Positions 16,345 through 23,127 of a stretch of 64,000 bases of DNA are shown here, piece by piece. Below the pieces are notes generated by a model. That model had not been told where the DNA came from, searched no databases, and saw only the letters and a program-made list of their open reading frames with translations. Numbering within the stretch: the stretch's first letter is position 1; the number at the start of each line of letters is the position of its first letter. A program made the translations under genes and the position numbers. Origin of the DNA: a bacterium 210917-SL.2.15. Lineage in GTDB: Bacteria > Bacillota > Clostridia > Oscillospirales > Oscillospiraceae. The stretch is taken from NCBI GenBank assembly GCA_020555605.1, contig JAJCJC010000003.1, forward strand, positions 1-64,000, read 5' to 3'.

Positions 16345-16764
16345 TCAGTGCCCACGGCGCTTCTCCCGTTTCTTTTGCTGCTTTTTTTGGAAGCGAAAAG
16401 CCGCCTGCACCGTTTTGCGCTGCCGGCTCTGTTCCTTCCGTGCTGTGCAGATCGCTTCGTGCTGGAGCTGCAGCGCCTGCTGCGCTTTTGTCCTGGCACC
16501 GCCTGGGGCGGACAGGGCGCGGCGCGCTTCCCGCAGGCGGCGCTTGGCGCTTCTGTGCTCCGGCTTCGGCATTTCCGCCACCGGCGGACTGAAGCGAAGG
16601 GAGGAGAAATGCGTTTGCAGGAAATAGTAAATGTCCTCATCCCGTGGCTGTGCGCCGAAGGTGACTTTGCACACCCGCAGAAAGCCTGCTTCCCTCCGCT
16701 CGAATACGCCGACCCAGAAAGGCCCCTCGAAATATACCTGCAGCATGGATTGTGATTCGCTCAT
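16345..16764 (-). CDS. yjdF: YjdF family protein (DUF2992)
   Basis: 139 residues. The N-terminal ~60 residues (SMLQVYFEGPFWVGVFER, then LRVCKVTFGAQPRDEDIYYFL) are the YjdF core. The C-terminal half is strongly basic and Arg/Lys/Gln-rich (KKQQKKREKRRG at the end). The family's function is not established; it is tied to response to nitrogen-containing aromatic compounds because its leader is the azaaromatic-sensing yjdF riboswitch. The start at 16764 is set by AAGGAGGG 8 nt upstream; this ribosome site lies inside the riboswitch expression platform. Confidence 0.9.
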   Translation of the reverse strand: MSESQSMLQVYFEGPFWVGVFERREAGFLRVCKVTFGAQPRDEDIYYFLQTHFSSLRFSPPVAEMPKPEHRSAKRRLREARRALSAPGGARTKAQQALQLQHEAICTARKEQSRQRKTVQAAFRFQKKQQKKREKRRGH

Positions 16765-16883
16765 AAAAAAGCCCTCCTTAAAGAATGCTTGCAGGGAAAG
16801 GACGACCAAGGAGGAGGGCTACTGACGGCGGCGGAGGCCGCCGCGGCCGGACTACCAACCGGCCTGTGTTTTAATCCCTGTGC
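16765..16883 (-). ncRNA. yjdF RNA motif (azaaromatic-compound riboswitch)
   Basis: The ~118-nt leader of yjdF. Reading 5' to 3' on the minus strand it has GGGATTAAAACACAGG, a hairpin GGCCGGTTGGTAGTCCGGCC, a GC-rich hairpin GCGGCGGCCTCCGCCGC, then GTCAGTAGCCCTCC. The last part (plus 16811-16820) can pair with the ribosome site AGGAGGGCT (plus 16770-16778). That stem runs straight into T6, so it could both hide the start site and act as a terminator. Identification rests on position, on conserved-looking blocks, and on the matching gene; a covariance search was not possible. Confidence 0.85.
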
Positions 16884-16888
16884 CGCTC

Positions 16889-16917
16889 AGTATAACAGAT
16901 TTTTCTGCGCCTGTACA
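16889..16917 (-). promoter_or_regulatory. Promoter of the yjdF riboswitch transcript
   Basis: Minus strand: TGTACA, 17-bp spacer, TATACT. The predicted start lies about 6 nt downstream, just at the conserved 5' part of the leader. Confidence 0.65.
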
Positions 16918-16922
16918 GCGGC

Positions 16923-16968
16923 GGCGCCATGCCGCCCCGTGAGGCTCGGCATGGCGCCATTCTTTTTT
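16923..16968. terminator. Strong hairpin downstream of the NuoE-like gene
   Basis: A perfect 12-bp stem GGCGCCATGCCG/CGGCATGGCGCC. A T-rich run (ATTCTTTTTT) is present only on the plus-strand side. On the minus strand, where the flanking genes lie, no T-run follows, so it may act as a 3' stabiliser or weak terminator there. Confidence 0.55.
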
Positions 16969-17446
16969 ATGGTTTGCCGGCGTGCCCTTCGACCAGAGAG
17001 CGGATCAGCGCTTCGTCAGCATGGGGGTAAAGTGTTTGATCCCAGCGGATCACAGGCCCTTTGCCGCATTTTTTCAGGCAATGCGTGGTGCAGTAGGTAA
17101 AAGTGCCGTTACTGCTGACGCCGCCGTCTTTTACGTCATACGTTGCTTCCACGAAAGCGGCCAGTTTGCCTGCGCCGTTTTTCCGGCAGCTCTTTTTGCC
17201 GCAGATTTCCAGATGGTGCGGGGCGTCTTCTGTACGCAGATCCGGTATCTGTCGGATCAGGGCAGAAAGAAGCGACGATTTGAGTGCGTAGCGCTCTGCG
17301 ATTTTGTTCAGGGATTTTTGCGGAAGCACACCGCCTTTTTCTGCCTGGACCTCCTGCAGCAGGGCGATCAGGACCTGCTGGTTCTGAGGGGCGCCCTGCG
17401 CGCGATAGCGATCCAGTGCGTCTTTTAAGTGCCATTTGTTCGCCAT
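16967..17446 (-). CDS. NuoE/HymA-like [2Fe-2S] thioredoxin-fold subunit, stand-alone
   Basis: 159 residues. The N-terminal helical part (LIALLQEVQAEKGGVLPQKSLNKIAERY) and the thioredoxin-like C-terminal part match NADH dehydrogenase subunit E and hydrogenase subunit A. Cluster ligands appear as EICGKKSC and YCTTHCLKKCGKGP, so four cysteines are available. Usually this subunit is encoded beside NuoF-like and hydrogenase genes; none is present here. It may serve as an independent ferredoxin (inference). It lies 6 bp downstream of an acetyltransferase gene on the same strand. Confidence 0.82.
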   Translation of the reverse strand: MANKWHLKDALDRYRAQGAPQNQQVLIALLQEVQAEKGGVLPQKSLNKIAERYALKSSLLSALIRQIPDLRTEDAPHHLEICGKKSCRKNGAGKLAAFVEATYDVKDGGVSSNGTFTYCTTHCLKKCGKGPVIRWDQTLYPHADEALIRSLVEGHAGKP

Positions 17447-17452
17447 AATTTT

Positions 17453-17959
17453 CTATGCTCCTGTTCCAACGCTCATTCTTCGCAGAGAGTATGGTAATAA
17501 ACAATAATATCCTCGTATTCCCCGCGGATATTCAAAAAAACCGCCGGGAATCCGGCCCAGCTTTTCATACAGATGCTGTGCTCCATGGTTACCGGCCACT
17601 ACAGCATTGAACTGCAAAATGCGGAACCCCAGCGCTTTAGCGCGGTGCAGGCAGTCCCGGACCAAGGCCTCGCCGATGTGGCAGCCCCGGTGTGTGCTGC
17701 TCACCGCAAGGCTGGCGTTGGCAATGTGGCCGCAGCGGCCCACGTTATTGGGGTGCAGGATGTAAAGGCCCAGGATCGCGCTGCCTTTGTCCTCCTGAGC
17801 CACGGTGCAGTGGGATTGTTCTGTGAAAAAGGATTCTGCGCTTTGTGCCTCCAGCGTTTCAAGCTGCGGGAAAGCCTCGCCCTGACGCACGACTTCGTTC
17901 CAGATCTCTGCCATGGCGGATAGATCTGCGCGGCTGTACGGGCGTATGTGAATATGCAT
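17453..17959 (-). CDS. GNAT family N-acetyltransferase
   Basis: 168 residues with the GNAT fold: IRPYSRADLSAMAEIWNEVVRQGEAFP, the acetyl-CoA loop SSTHRGCHIGEALVRDCLHRAKALGF, and NAVVAGNHGAQHLYEKLG. The substrate is unknown. The start at 17959 follows GAGAGG by 9 nt; a longer reading extends to 18085 but has no ribosome site. It is probably co-transcribed with the NuoE-like gene. Confidence 0.87.
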   Translation of the reverse strand: MHIHIRPYSRADLSAMAEIWNEVVRQGEAFPQLETLEAQSAESFFTEQSHCTVAQEDKGSAILGLYILHPNNVGRCGHIANASLAVSSTHRGCHIGEALVRDCLHRAKALGFRILQFNAVVAGNHGAQHLYEKLGRIPGGFFEYPRGIRGYYCLLPYSLRRMSVGTGA

Positions 17960-18058
17960 GATCGTATGCCTCTCAATCTGTGTGAAATGTAATGTGTTGA
18001 ACAGTATAACATTGCCGGAAAAACAGAAGCAATGGGAAATGCCACAGGAGAAAATCGG

Positions 18059-18093
18059 GAAAAAGCGCCCGTCTGCGGAAAGCAAACGGGCGC
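18059..18093 (-). terminator. Terminator of the ABC transporter operon
   Basis: On the minus strand, stem GCGCCCGTTTGC/GCAGACGGGCGC (5-nt loop, one G-T pair) followed by T5. Confidence 0.85.
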
Positions 18094-18114
18094 GGCGACC
18101 GGAGAAGACCTCCT

Positions 18115-18909
18115 TCAGCCCAGCAGCGCTTTGTCGCTGGCAAAGGCCTCGCCGGAAATCTTTTCAAATTCGTGCATCAGGTCTTCAACGGTCAGTTTCT
18201 GTTTTTCCGCGCCGCGGATGTCGAGGATGATACGACCGTCGTGCATCATGATCAGACGGTTTCCGTGGACGATGGCGTCACGCATATTATGGGTGATCAT
18301 CAGCGTGGTCAAATGATCCTTGCCGACGATACGGTCCGTGGCACTGAGTACTTTGGCGGCGGTTTTTGGGTCCAGGGCAGCGGTATGCTCATCCAGCAGC
18401 AGGAGCTTCGGTTTGATAAGGGTGGCCATCAGCAGTGTCAGCGCTTGGCGCTGGCCGCCGGAGAGCAGGCCGACCTTGCTGGTCAATCGGTTTTCCAGCC
18501 CAAGTCCCAGGGTTTTCAGCAGTTCGCGGTATTCTTCGCGCTCGGCTCTTTTGATACCGGGCATCAGCGTGCGCCGCTTGCCGCGGCGTTTGGCTAGGGC
18601 CAGATTTTCTTCAATGCCCATAGTAGCGGCGGTGCCCATCATCGGATCCTGGAACACACGGCCGATAAACGCGGCGCGCTTGTGCTCCGATAGGTGCGTA
18701 ACATTTGCACCATCGATGAGGATGGTGCCCTCGTCGATGGGCCATACGCCGGCAATGGCGTTCATCAGAGTGCTTTTTCCGGCGCCGTTGCCGCCGATGA
18801 CGGTGATGAAATCGCCGTCTTCCATGGTCAAATCCACGCCGTTGAGGGCGTGTTTTTCATTCACCGTTCCGGGGTTGAAGGTCTTGTAAATCCCTTTCAC
18901 TTCAAGCAT
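18115..18909 (-). CDS. ABC transporter ATP-binding protein (TrpZ/LivF-like importer)
   Basis: 264 residues with Walker A GGNGAGKST (residues 39-47), signature LSGGQRQA, Walker B LLLLDEHTAALDPKT (note His after DE, a feature of this subfamily) and the H-loop MITHNMRD. It powers uptake of a small solute together with the permease whose gene ends 8 bp inside this one. The family (with DUF534-type binding protein) includes the streptococcal TrpXYZ system for tryptophan or tyrosine; the substrate here is not proven. Confidence 0.9.
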   Translation of the reverse strand: MLEVKGIYKTFNPGTVNEKHALNGVDLTMEDGDFITVIGGNGAGKSTLMNAIAGVWPIDEGTILIDGANVTHLSEHKRAAFIGRVFQDPMMGTAATMGIEENLALAKRRGKRRTLMPGIKRAEREEYRELLKTLGLGLENRLTSKVGLLSGGQRQALTLLMATLIKPKLLLLDEHTAALDPKTAAKVLSATDRIVGKDHLTTLMITHNMRDAIVHGNRLIMMHDGRIILDIRGAEKQKLTVEDLMHEFEKISGEAFASDKALLG

Positions 18910-19837
18910 GGTTCACCGCTCCTCTCTTGGCGCCCTTGGTAAAAAATTTGCTCTTCCAATAGGGCAGCGCCAGGAACAGGGCCACCACAATGGCGGACAG
19001 CAGCTTCAGGTCGTTGGAGTCGATCAGCTTGGTCCAGAGGATCACCTGAATGACGACATAGTAAATGATGGAGCCGAAGGCCACCGAGAGCAGCTTCAGG
19101 GCAAAATTGCGGAAAATTTTGCTGAACAGCACTTCGCCGATGACCACGGCGGCCAGACCGATGACGATGGAGCCGCGGCCCATGTTGATGTCGGCAAAGC
19201 CCTGGTACTGGGACAGCAGCGCGCCGGCCAGGCCCACAAGGCCATTGGATACCATCAGGCCCAGCACCTTGGTGAAATTCGTGTTGATACCCTGGGCGCG
19301 GGCCATGTTCTGGTTAGCGCCGGTGGCGCGCAGGGAGGACCCCATTTCTGTGCCGAAGAACCAGTACAACAGCGCAATTACGGCCACAAGGAAAATCGTG
19401 ATCATGACCAGCGGATTCTTCCAGAATGGAATTTCGGTGTTGGTCAGATAGCGCAGAGAGGTGAGTAGGTCATATTTGTCTGCACTGATGGCCAGATTGG
19501 CTCCGCCCAGAATCCGCAGGTTGACCGACCACAGAGCAAACTGTGTCAGAATACCGGCCAGAATCGCGGGAATACCGAAAGCGGTGTGGAACAAACCGGT
19601 CACCAGACCGGCCAGCATGCCGGCGATCAGCGCCATCAGGATCGCCAGCCACATGGGATAACCGCCGATGATCATCACCACACACACAGCGCCGCCGGTG
19701 CACAGCGTGCCGTCCACAGTCAAATCGGCGATATCCAGGATTTTGAAGGTAATGTACACGCCGATGGCCATGATACCCCAGATCAGTCCCTGGGATACTG
19801 CGCCGGGCAGCGCGTTAAAAAGTGATGCAATATTCAA
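18902..19837 (-). CDS. ABC transporter permease (TrpY/LivH-like)
   Basis: 311 residues, about 8-9 membrane helices, with the branched-chain-type permease pattern: ILDIADLTVDGTLCTGGAV at the start, FFGTEMGSSLRATGANQNMARAQGIN in the cytoplasmic coupling loop, and GLAAVVIGEVLF. It forms the translocation path of the importer encoded with the flanking ATPase and binding protein. It is separated from the binding-protein gene by a hairpin that could lower its expression relative to that gene. Confidence 0.9.
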   Translation of the reverse strand: MNIASLFNALPGAVSQGLIWGIMAIGVYITFKILDIADLTVDGTLCTGGAVCVVMIIGGYPMWLAILMALIAGMLAGLVTGLFHTAFGIPAILAGILTQFALWSVNLRILGGANLAISADKYDLLTSLRYLTNTEIPFWKNPLVMITIFLVAVIALLYWFFGTEMGSSLRATGANQNMARAQGINTNFTKVLGLMVSNGLVGLAGALLSQYQGFADINMGRGSIVIGLAAVVIGEVLFSKIFRNFALKLLSVAFGSIIYYVVIQVILWTKLIDSNDLKLLSAIVVALFLALPYWKSKFFTKGAKRGAVNHA

Positions 19838-19876
19838 GAAAAGCCCCCCTTGGTGTTGGTGTTCTTTTGCGGGAAA

Positions 19877-19910
19877 AGCAGCGCGAGGGGGATAAAGCCT
19901 TCGCGCTGCT
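19877..19910 (-). terminator. Intra-operon hairpin between binding protein and permease genes
   Basis: On the minus strand AGCAGCGCGA/TCGCGCTGCT with a 14-nt loop, followed by TTTTCCCGC. Such partial terminators or 3' stabilisers commonly let the binding protein be made in excess; that role is inferred. Confidence 0.65.
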
Positions 19911-19935
19911 CTTGTGTTTTCAGGTGTTTTCCGGA

Positions 19936-20943
19936 TTATGCTTCCGTTTCCAGAGCGGTGTAGTCATCGGGGACGGTGATGCCCAGCTGCTCACAGACAG
20001 AAACATTGTACAGCTTGCTGACGTTGGGCGCATACTCCACTTCCATGGTGGCGATATCCGTGCCGTTGGCCAGGATGTCGTAAGCCATAGTGCCGGCCTG
20101 ATAGCCAAGGTCGTAGTAATCGATGGAGAGGGTGGCCACACCGCAGCCGTTGCAGATTCCTTGTTCACCGGCAATCACAGGAACCTTGGCAGGCAGGACC
20201 ACGTTGGAGATCAGCTCCGTGTTGGAGGCGGCGGTATTGTCGGTGGGGATGTAAATTACATCGGAAGCGTCGCAGGCGCTCTGGGTGACTGCGGCCACGT
20301 CGTTGGAGTCGGTGAAGGAGAAGCGCTCACAGGCATATCCCATCTCCGTGAGATAGCCCTCAATCGTATCCACCTGATACACAGAGTTGGGTTCGGCGGA
20401 GCAGTACAGCAGGCCGATCGTTCCGGCGTTGGGGAACAGCTCCTGAATCATCTCTGCCTGCTGGTCCAGGGGAGCCAGGTCGGAGGTGCCGGTGATGTTG
20501 CGGCCGGTGGTGCCGGTCCAGTCGTCGATAGCCAGCGCAGTGGCATAGTCGGTGACGGAGGTGCCGATGACGGGGATGGTGTTCGTTCCGGCGGCAGCGG
20601 CCTGCAAAGGCGCGGTAGCATTGGCCAGAATCAGATCCACGTTGCTGGACACAAAACCATTGATAATCGTAGCACAGGTGGGGGAGTCGCCATTGGCATT
20701 CTGCTCGGTGAACTCCACGTTGCCTTCACCCAGCATGTCGGTCAGAGCTGCTTTGAAGCCTTCCGTGGCCTGATCCAGGGCGGCGTGCTGCACATATTGG
20801 CAGATGCCGACGGTATAGTGCTGTACGTCGCCGTCGCTGCCGGCGTTGGAAGGATCAGTATTGTTGTTATTGCCGCAGGCTGCGAGGGACAGCATCATGG
20901 CCGCTGCAGAAGCAGTTGCAAGAACGCGTGTGGATGTCTTCAT
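19936..20943 (-). CDS. ABC transporter substrate-binding lipoprotein (DUF534/TrpX family)
   Basis: 335 residues. The N-terminus is a lipoprotein signal peptide ending in LSLAAC, so the mature protein is anchored on the outer face of the membrane. The periplasmic-binding-type fold of the DUF534 family is visible: VGICQYVQHAALDQATEGFKAAL, NANGDSPTCATIINGF, NTIPVIGTSVTDYATAL and NTAASNTELISNVVLPAKVPVI. Close relatives bind aromatic amino acids. The start at 20943 has GGAGGA 8 nt upstream. First gene of the operon, with a consensus promoter 60 bp upstream. Confidence 0.92.
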   Translation of the reverse strand: MKTSTRVLATASAAAMMLSLAACGNNNNTDPSNAGSDGDVQHYTVGICQYVQHAALDQATEGFKAALTDMLGEGNVEFTEQNANGDSPTCATIINGFVSSNVDLILANATAPLQAAAAGTNTIPVIGTSVTDYATALAIDDWTGTTGRNITGTSDLAPLDQQAEMIQELFPNAGTIGLLYCSAEPNSVYQVDTIEGYLTEMGYACERFSFTDSNDVAAVTQSACDASDVIYIPTDNTAASNTELISNVVLPAKVPVIAGEQGICNGCGVATLSIDYYDLGYQAGTMAYDILANGTDIATMEVEYAPNVSKLYNVSVCEQLGITVPDDYTALETEA

Positions 20944-20999
20944 CTTTTCTTCCTCCAAACAAGTATTGCAAGCTTTGTCGCTTTGCGTTGTTAAAGTGT

Positions 21000-21028
21000 A
21001 TTATAGGAGCATTGTATCCAAAAGTCAA
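21000..21028 (-). promoter_or_regulatory. Promoter of the DUF534 ABC importer operon
   Basis: Minus strand TTGACT, 17-bp spacer, TATAAT. The 57-bp leader is too short for a T-box riboswitch. Confidence 0.82.
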
Positions 21029-21087
21029 GCTGTTCCAACAAAAAAGTTCATGCTCCGGGGGAGCGGGGCGGCCCATAAAAAAAGCCC

Positions 21088-21116
21088 TTGACAAACAGCC
21101 CCTCTCTGACTATAAT
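21088..21116 (+). promoter_or_regulatory. Consensus sigma-A promoter of the tRNA-Leu pair
   Basis: TTGACA, 17-bp spacer, TATAAT, an exact consensus match, 31 bp before the first tRNA. Confidence 0.93.
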
Positions 21117-21147
21117 AATCCAAGTAATCAGTTGAGCGTTTGAAAAT

Positions 21148-21231
21148 GCGAGTGTGCTGGAACTGGTAGACAGGCACGTTTGAGGTGCGTGTGGCGACGC
21201 CGTACGGGTTCAAGTCCCGTCACTCGCACCA
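21148..21231 (+). tRNA. tRNA-Leu (anticodon GAG)
   Basis: 84 nt with the long variable arm of leucine tRNAs. Acceptor GCGAGTG/CACTCGC, anticodon stem CACGT/GCGTG around TTGAGGT, T-arm CGGGTTCAAGTCCCG, CCA encoded. Reads CUC and CUU. Confidence 0.96.
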
Positions 21232-21255
21232 ACTGATTCTTCCGATTTTATATAT

Positions 21256-21343
21256 GCGCGAGTGGTGGAATTGGCAGACTCGCTAGATTCAGGTTCTAGT
21301 GTGCATTACGCACGTGCGGGTTCAACTCCCGCCTCGCGCACCA
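21256..21343 (+). tRNA. tRNA-Leu (anticodon CAG)
   Basis: 88 nt, class II. Acceptor GCGCGAG/CTCGCGC, anticodon stem CTAGA/TCTAG around TTCAGGT, long variable arm, CCA encoded. Reads CUG. Co-transcribed with the GAG isoacceptor. Confidence 0.96.
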
Positions 21344-21379
21344 AAAAAGAAGACACGCTTATTGCGTGTCTTCTTTTTT
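21344..21379. terminator. Bidirectional terminator of the tRNA-Leu operon
   Basis: Perfect stem AAAAAAGAAGACACGC/GCGTGTCTTCTTTTTT with a 5-nt loop. It can also end the leftward transcript that carries the 25-codon frame at 21378-21455. Confidence 0.93.
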
Positions 21380-21455
21380 AGCTTTTGCAGATTGAGTGCA
21401 GCTCCATCCGCTGGTGATCCAAATACTCAGGTGAATTGAATCTGTTTTGCGCCAT
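21378..21455 (-). CDS. Possible 25-residue peptide with strong ribosome site
   Basis: The frame starts MAQNRFNSPEYLD and ends HSICKS. GGAGG lies 8 nt before the ATG, among the better-placed ribosome sites in the window, and the stop falls right at a terminator. The peptide is hydrophilic and has no signal or membrane segment. I do not recognise it. It could be a real small protein, a leader peptide, or chance. Confidence 0.4.
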   Translation of the reverse strand: MAQNRFNSPEYLDHQRMELHSICKS

Positions 21456-21715
21456 GGTTGTTACCTCCGGCAAAAACACTTGTACGGCGCAAAATCCCTG
21501 CCGGCCAGAAGGCCGGTTCCGTAGGATTGCGGCGAGTGGCTTTGGGAGTTTTGGGAAAGGTATCAATGTTAACTGTCCCTTTGAAGCAAATAATAATCTG
21601 AACGGATTTCCGGCTCGGTTCGGATTATTTTTTATAGGGAATCTAGACTTCGGGCGGCACAGAGCGGCGGGGGAGGATACCGCCGGCATCCTCCCCCGTT
21701 TCAGCAACAATCCAA
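21456..21715. other. Structured non-coding stretch between rubrerythrin and the small frame
   Basis: Holds several inverted repeats. A 10-bp stem GGGGGAGGAT/ATCCTCCCCC at 21669-21699 is probably the rubrerythrin terminator. AATAATC-x-GAAC/GTTC-x-GATTATT at 21592-21629 ends in T5 on the plus strand. A tight CCGGCC-TTCT-GGCCGG hairpin lies on the minus strand near 21500-21516. No protein-coding gene was seen. It may be a leader RNA for the downstream 25-codon frame. Confidence 0.4.
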
Positions 21716-22249
21716 TCAATAATTGACGCAGCGCCGCTCAAAATAAGCCTGAGGATGGGCGCAGACGGGGCACACCTGGGGGGCCTCCTTGCCCACGCTG
21801 ATGTGGCCGCAGTTGCGGCAGATCCAAACAGTTTCCTCGCCGGCTTGGAACACCAGATTGTCCTCGATGTTGCCCAGCAGCTTCAGATAACGCTCTTCGT
21901 GCTCCTTCTCGATGGCGGCCACGGACTCGAACAGGAACGCCAAACGCTCGAACCCCTCTTCTTTGGCGGTTTCGGCCATTTCTTTGTACATTTCCGTCCA
22001 TTCCTCGTGCTCGCCTTCTGCGGCGGATTTCAAGTTAGCTGCGGTGTCGCCGATGCCGCCCAACTCTTTGAACCAAAGCTTGGCATGTTCCTTTTCGTTG
22101 CCGGCCGTTTCCTCGAAAATTGCAGCAATTTGCTCATAACCCTCTTTTTTTGCCTTGCTGGCGAAATATGTATACTTGTTGCGGGCCTTGCTTTCACCTG
22201 CAAATGCAATCCACAGATTGGCTTCTGTTTTGCTTCCTTTCAATTCCAT
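21716..22249 (-). CDS. Rubrerythrin
   Basis: 177 residues. The N-terminal ~140 form the ferritin-like four-helix bundle with di-iron ligands in the pattern ESKARNKY, ETAGNEKEHAK, EGEHEEW and AAIEKEHEERY. The C-terminal ~35 are a rubredoxin domain with WICRNCGH and CPVCAHP. The protein reduces hydrogen peroxide using electrons from rubredoxin or NADH-linked carriers, an oxygen-defence protein of anaerobes. Its promoter (TTGCAA, 18 bp, TATAGT; minus strand 22302-22331) is 50 bp upstream. No PerR gene is close. Confidence 0.96.
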   Translation of the reverse strand: MELKGSKTEANLWIAFAGESKARNKYTYFASKAKKEGYEQIAAIFEETAGNEKEHAKLWFKELGGIGDTAANLKSAAEGEHEEWTEMYKEMAETAKEEGFERLAFLFESVAAIEKEHEERYLKLLGNIEDNLVFQAGEETVWICRNCGHISVGKEAPQVCPVCAHPQAYFERRCVNY

Positions 22250-22301
22250 GGTAATTTCTCCTTTCTGTCCATACCGTGCCAGATGTATCCTGGCTTTTCT
22301 T

Positions 22302-22331
22302 ACTATACACTGTTTTCAGCTGGGATTGCAA
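22302..22331 (-). promoter_or_regulatory. Promoter of rubrerythrin
   Basis: Minus strand TTGCAA, 18-bp spacer, TATAGT. Confidence 0.6.
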
Positions 22332-22357
22332 TAGAAATTGAAAAAATTTATGCGGCA

Positions 22358-22377
22358 GTGATACAAGTGTGATACAA
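22358..22377 (+). promoter_or_regulatory. Direct repeat GTGATACAA x2, candidate response-regulator site
   Basis: Two exact 9-mers at 22358-22366 and 22369-22377, 11 bp apart (one helical turn), 63 bp before the response regulator start. OmpR-type regulators bind such head-to-tail repeats; autoregulation is inferred. Confidence 0.4.
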
Positions 22378-22439
22378 TTAGATATAAAATCCAGGAATAT
22401 GGTAATGTATCCTGTTGTTTTTAGAAGGAGTCCTTTTTT

Positions 22440-23090
22440 ATGATAAAAATTTTAATCGCAGAGGATGAGCAGGCGATTGCAGATCTGCTGGCGATGAATC
22501 TGGAACGCTCCGGCTATGCCTGCACCTGCGTGGCGGACGGGCTGAGCGCCATCGAAGCGCTGGAACGGGAAACGTTTGACTTGGCGCTGCTGGATGTGAT
22601 GATGCCTGGCGCGGACGGCTATGATGTGCTGCATTATATCCGGCCCATGAATATCCCCGCTATTTTTATTACGGCCAAGGACAGTGTGGCCGACCGTGTG
22701 CGGGGACTGCATGAAGGGGCCGACGATTATATCACAAAACCCTTTGAGATCGTGGAGATGCTGGCCCGGGTGGAATCTGTCCTGCGGCGCTACAATAAAG
22801 CGGCGCAGCATTTTTCGCTGGATGGGGTGGAGGTGGATATTCCATCTCGGACCGTGACTAAAAACGGTGTCCCCGTAAGCCTTACCATGAAAGAGTTCGA
22901 TCTGCTGGTGCTATTTTTGCAGAATAAAAACATTGCCCTGTTCCGGGAAACGCTCTATCGCCGTGTTTGGGGCGGGGATTATACCGGCGAAGGCCGCACG
23001 GTGGATCTGCACGTCCAGCGTCTGCGCAAAAAGCTGGAATGGGAAGAACATATTTCGGCGGTTTATAAAGTGGGCTACCGCCTGAATTGA
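22440..23090 (+). CDS. OmpR/PhoB family response regulator
   Basis: 216 residues. A receiver domain (residues 1-~115) has the acidic pocket EDE, the phosphoacceptor Asp52 in LLDVMMPGADG, Thr in FITAKDS, and Lys in DYITKPFE. A winged helix at the C-terminus has SLTMKEFDLLVLFLQNKNIALFRETLYRRVWG and RTVDLHVQRLRKKL. It is paired with the histidine kinase that begins 37 bp downstream. AAGGAG precedes the start. The signal and targets are unknown. Confidence 0.95.
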   Translation: MIKILIAEDEQAIADLLAMNLERSGYACTCVADGLSAIEALERETFDLALLDVMMPGADGYDVLHYIRPMNIPAIFITAKDSVADRVRGLHEGADDYITKPFEIVEMLARVESVLRRYNKAAQHFSLDGVEVDIPSRTVTKNGVPVSLTMKEFDLLVLFLQNKNIALFRETLYRRVWGGDYTGEGRTVDLHVQRLRKKLEWEEHISAVYKVGYRLN

Positions 23091-23127
23091 ATCTGCCGGA
23101 AGCAGACAAGCCCGCAGGAGGGATACT

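Noticed and set aside
20944..21000. T-box riboswitch before the TrpX-like operon
   Set aside because: The leader after the promoter is only about 57 nt and lacks the T-box sequence and a terminator/antiterminator.
21460..21600. c-di-GMP or cobalamin riboswitch ahead of the 25-codon frame
   Set aside because: Short matches such as AAAGCCAC and CTACGG appear, but the order and helices of those riboswitches could not be built.
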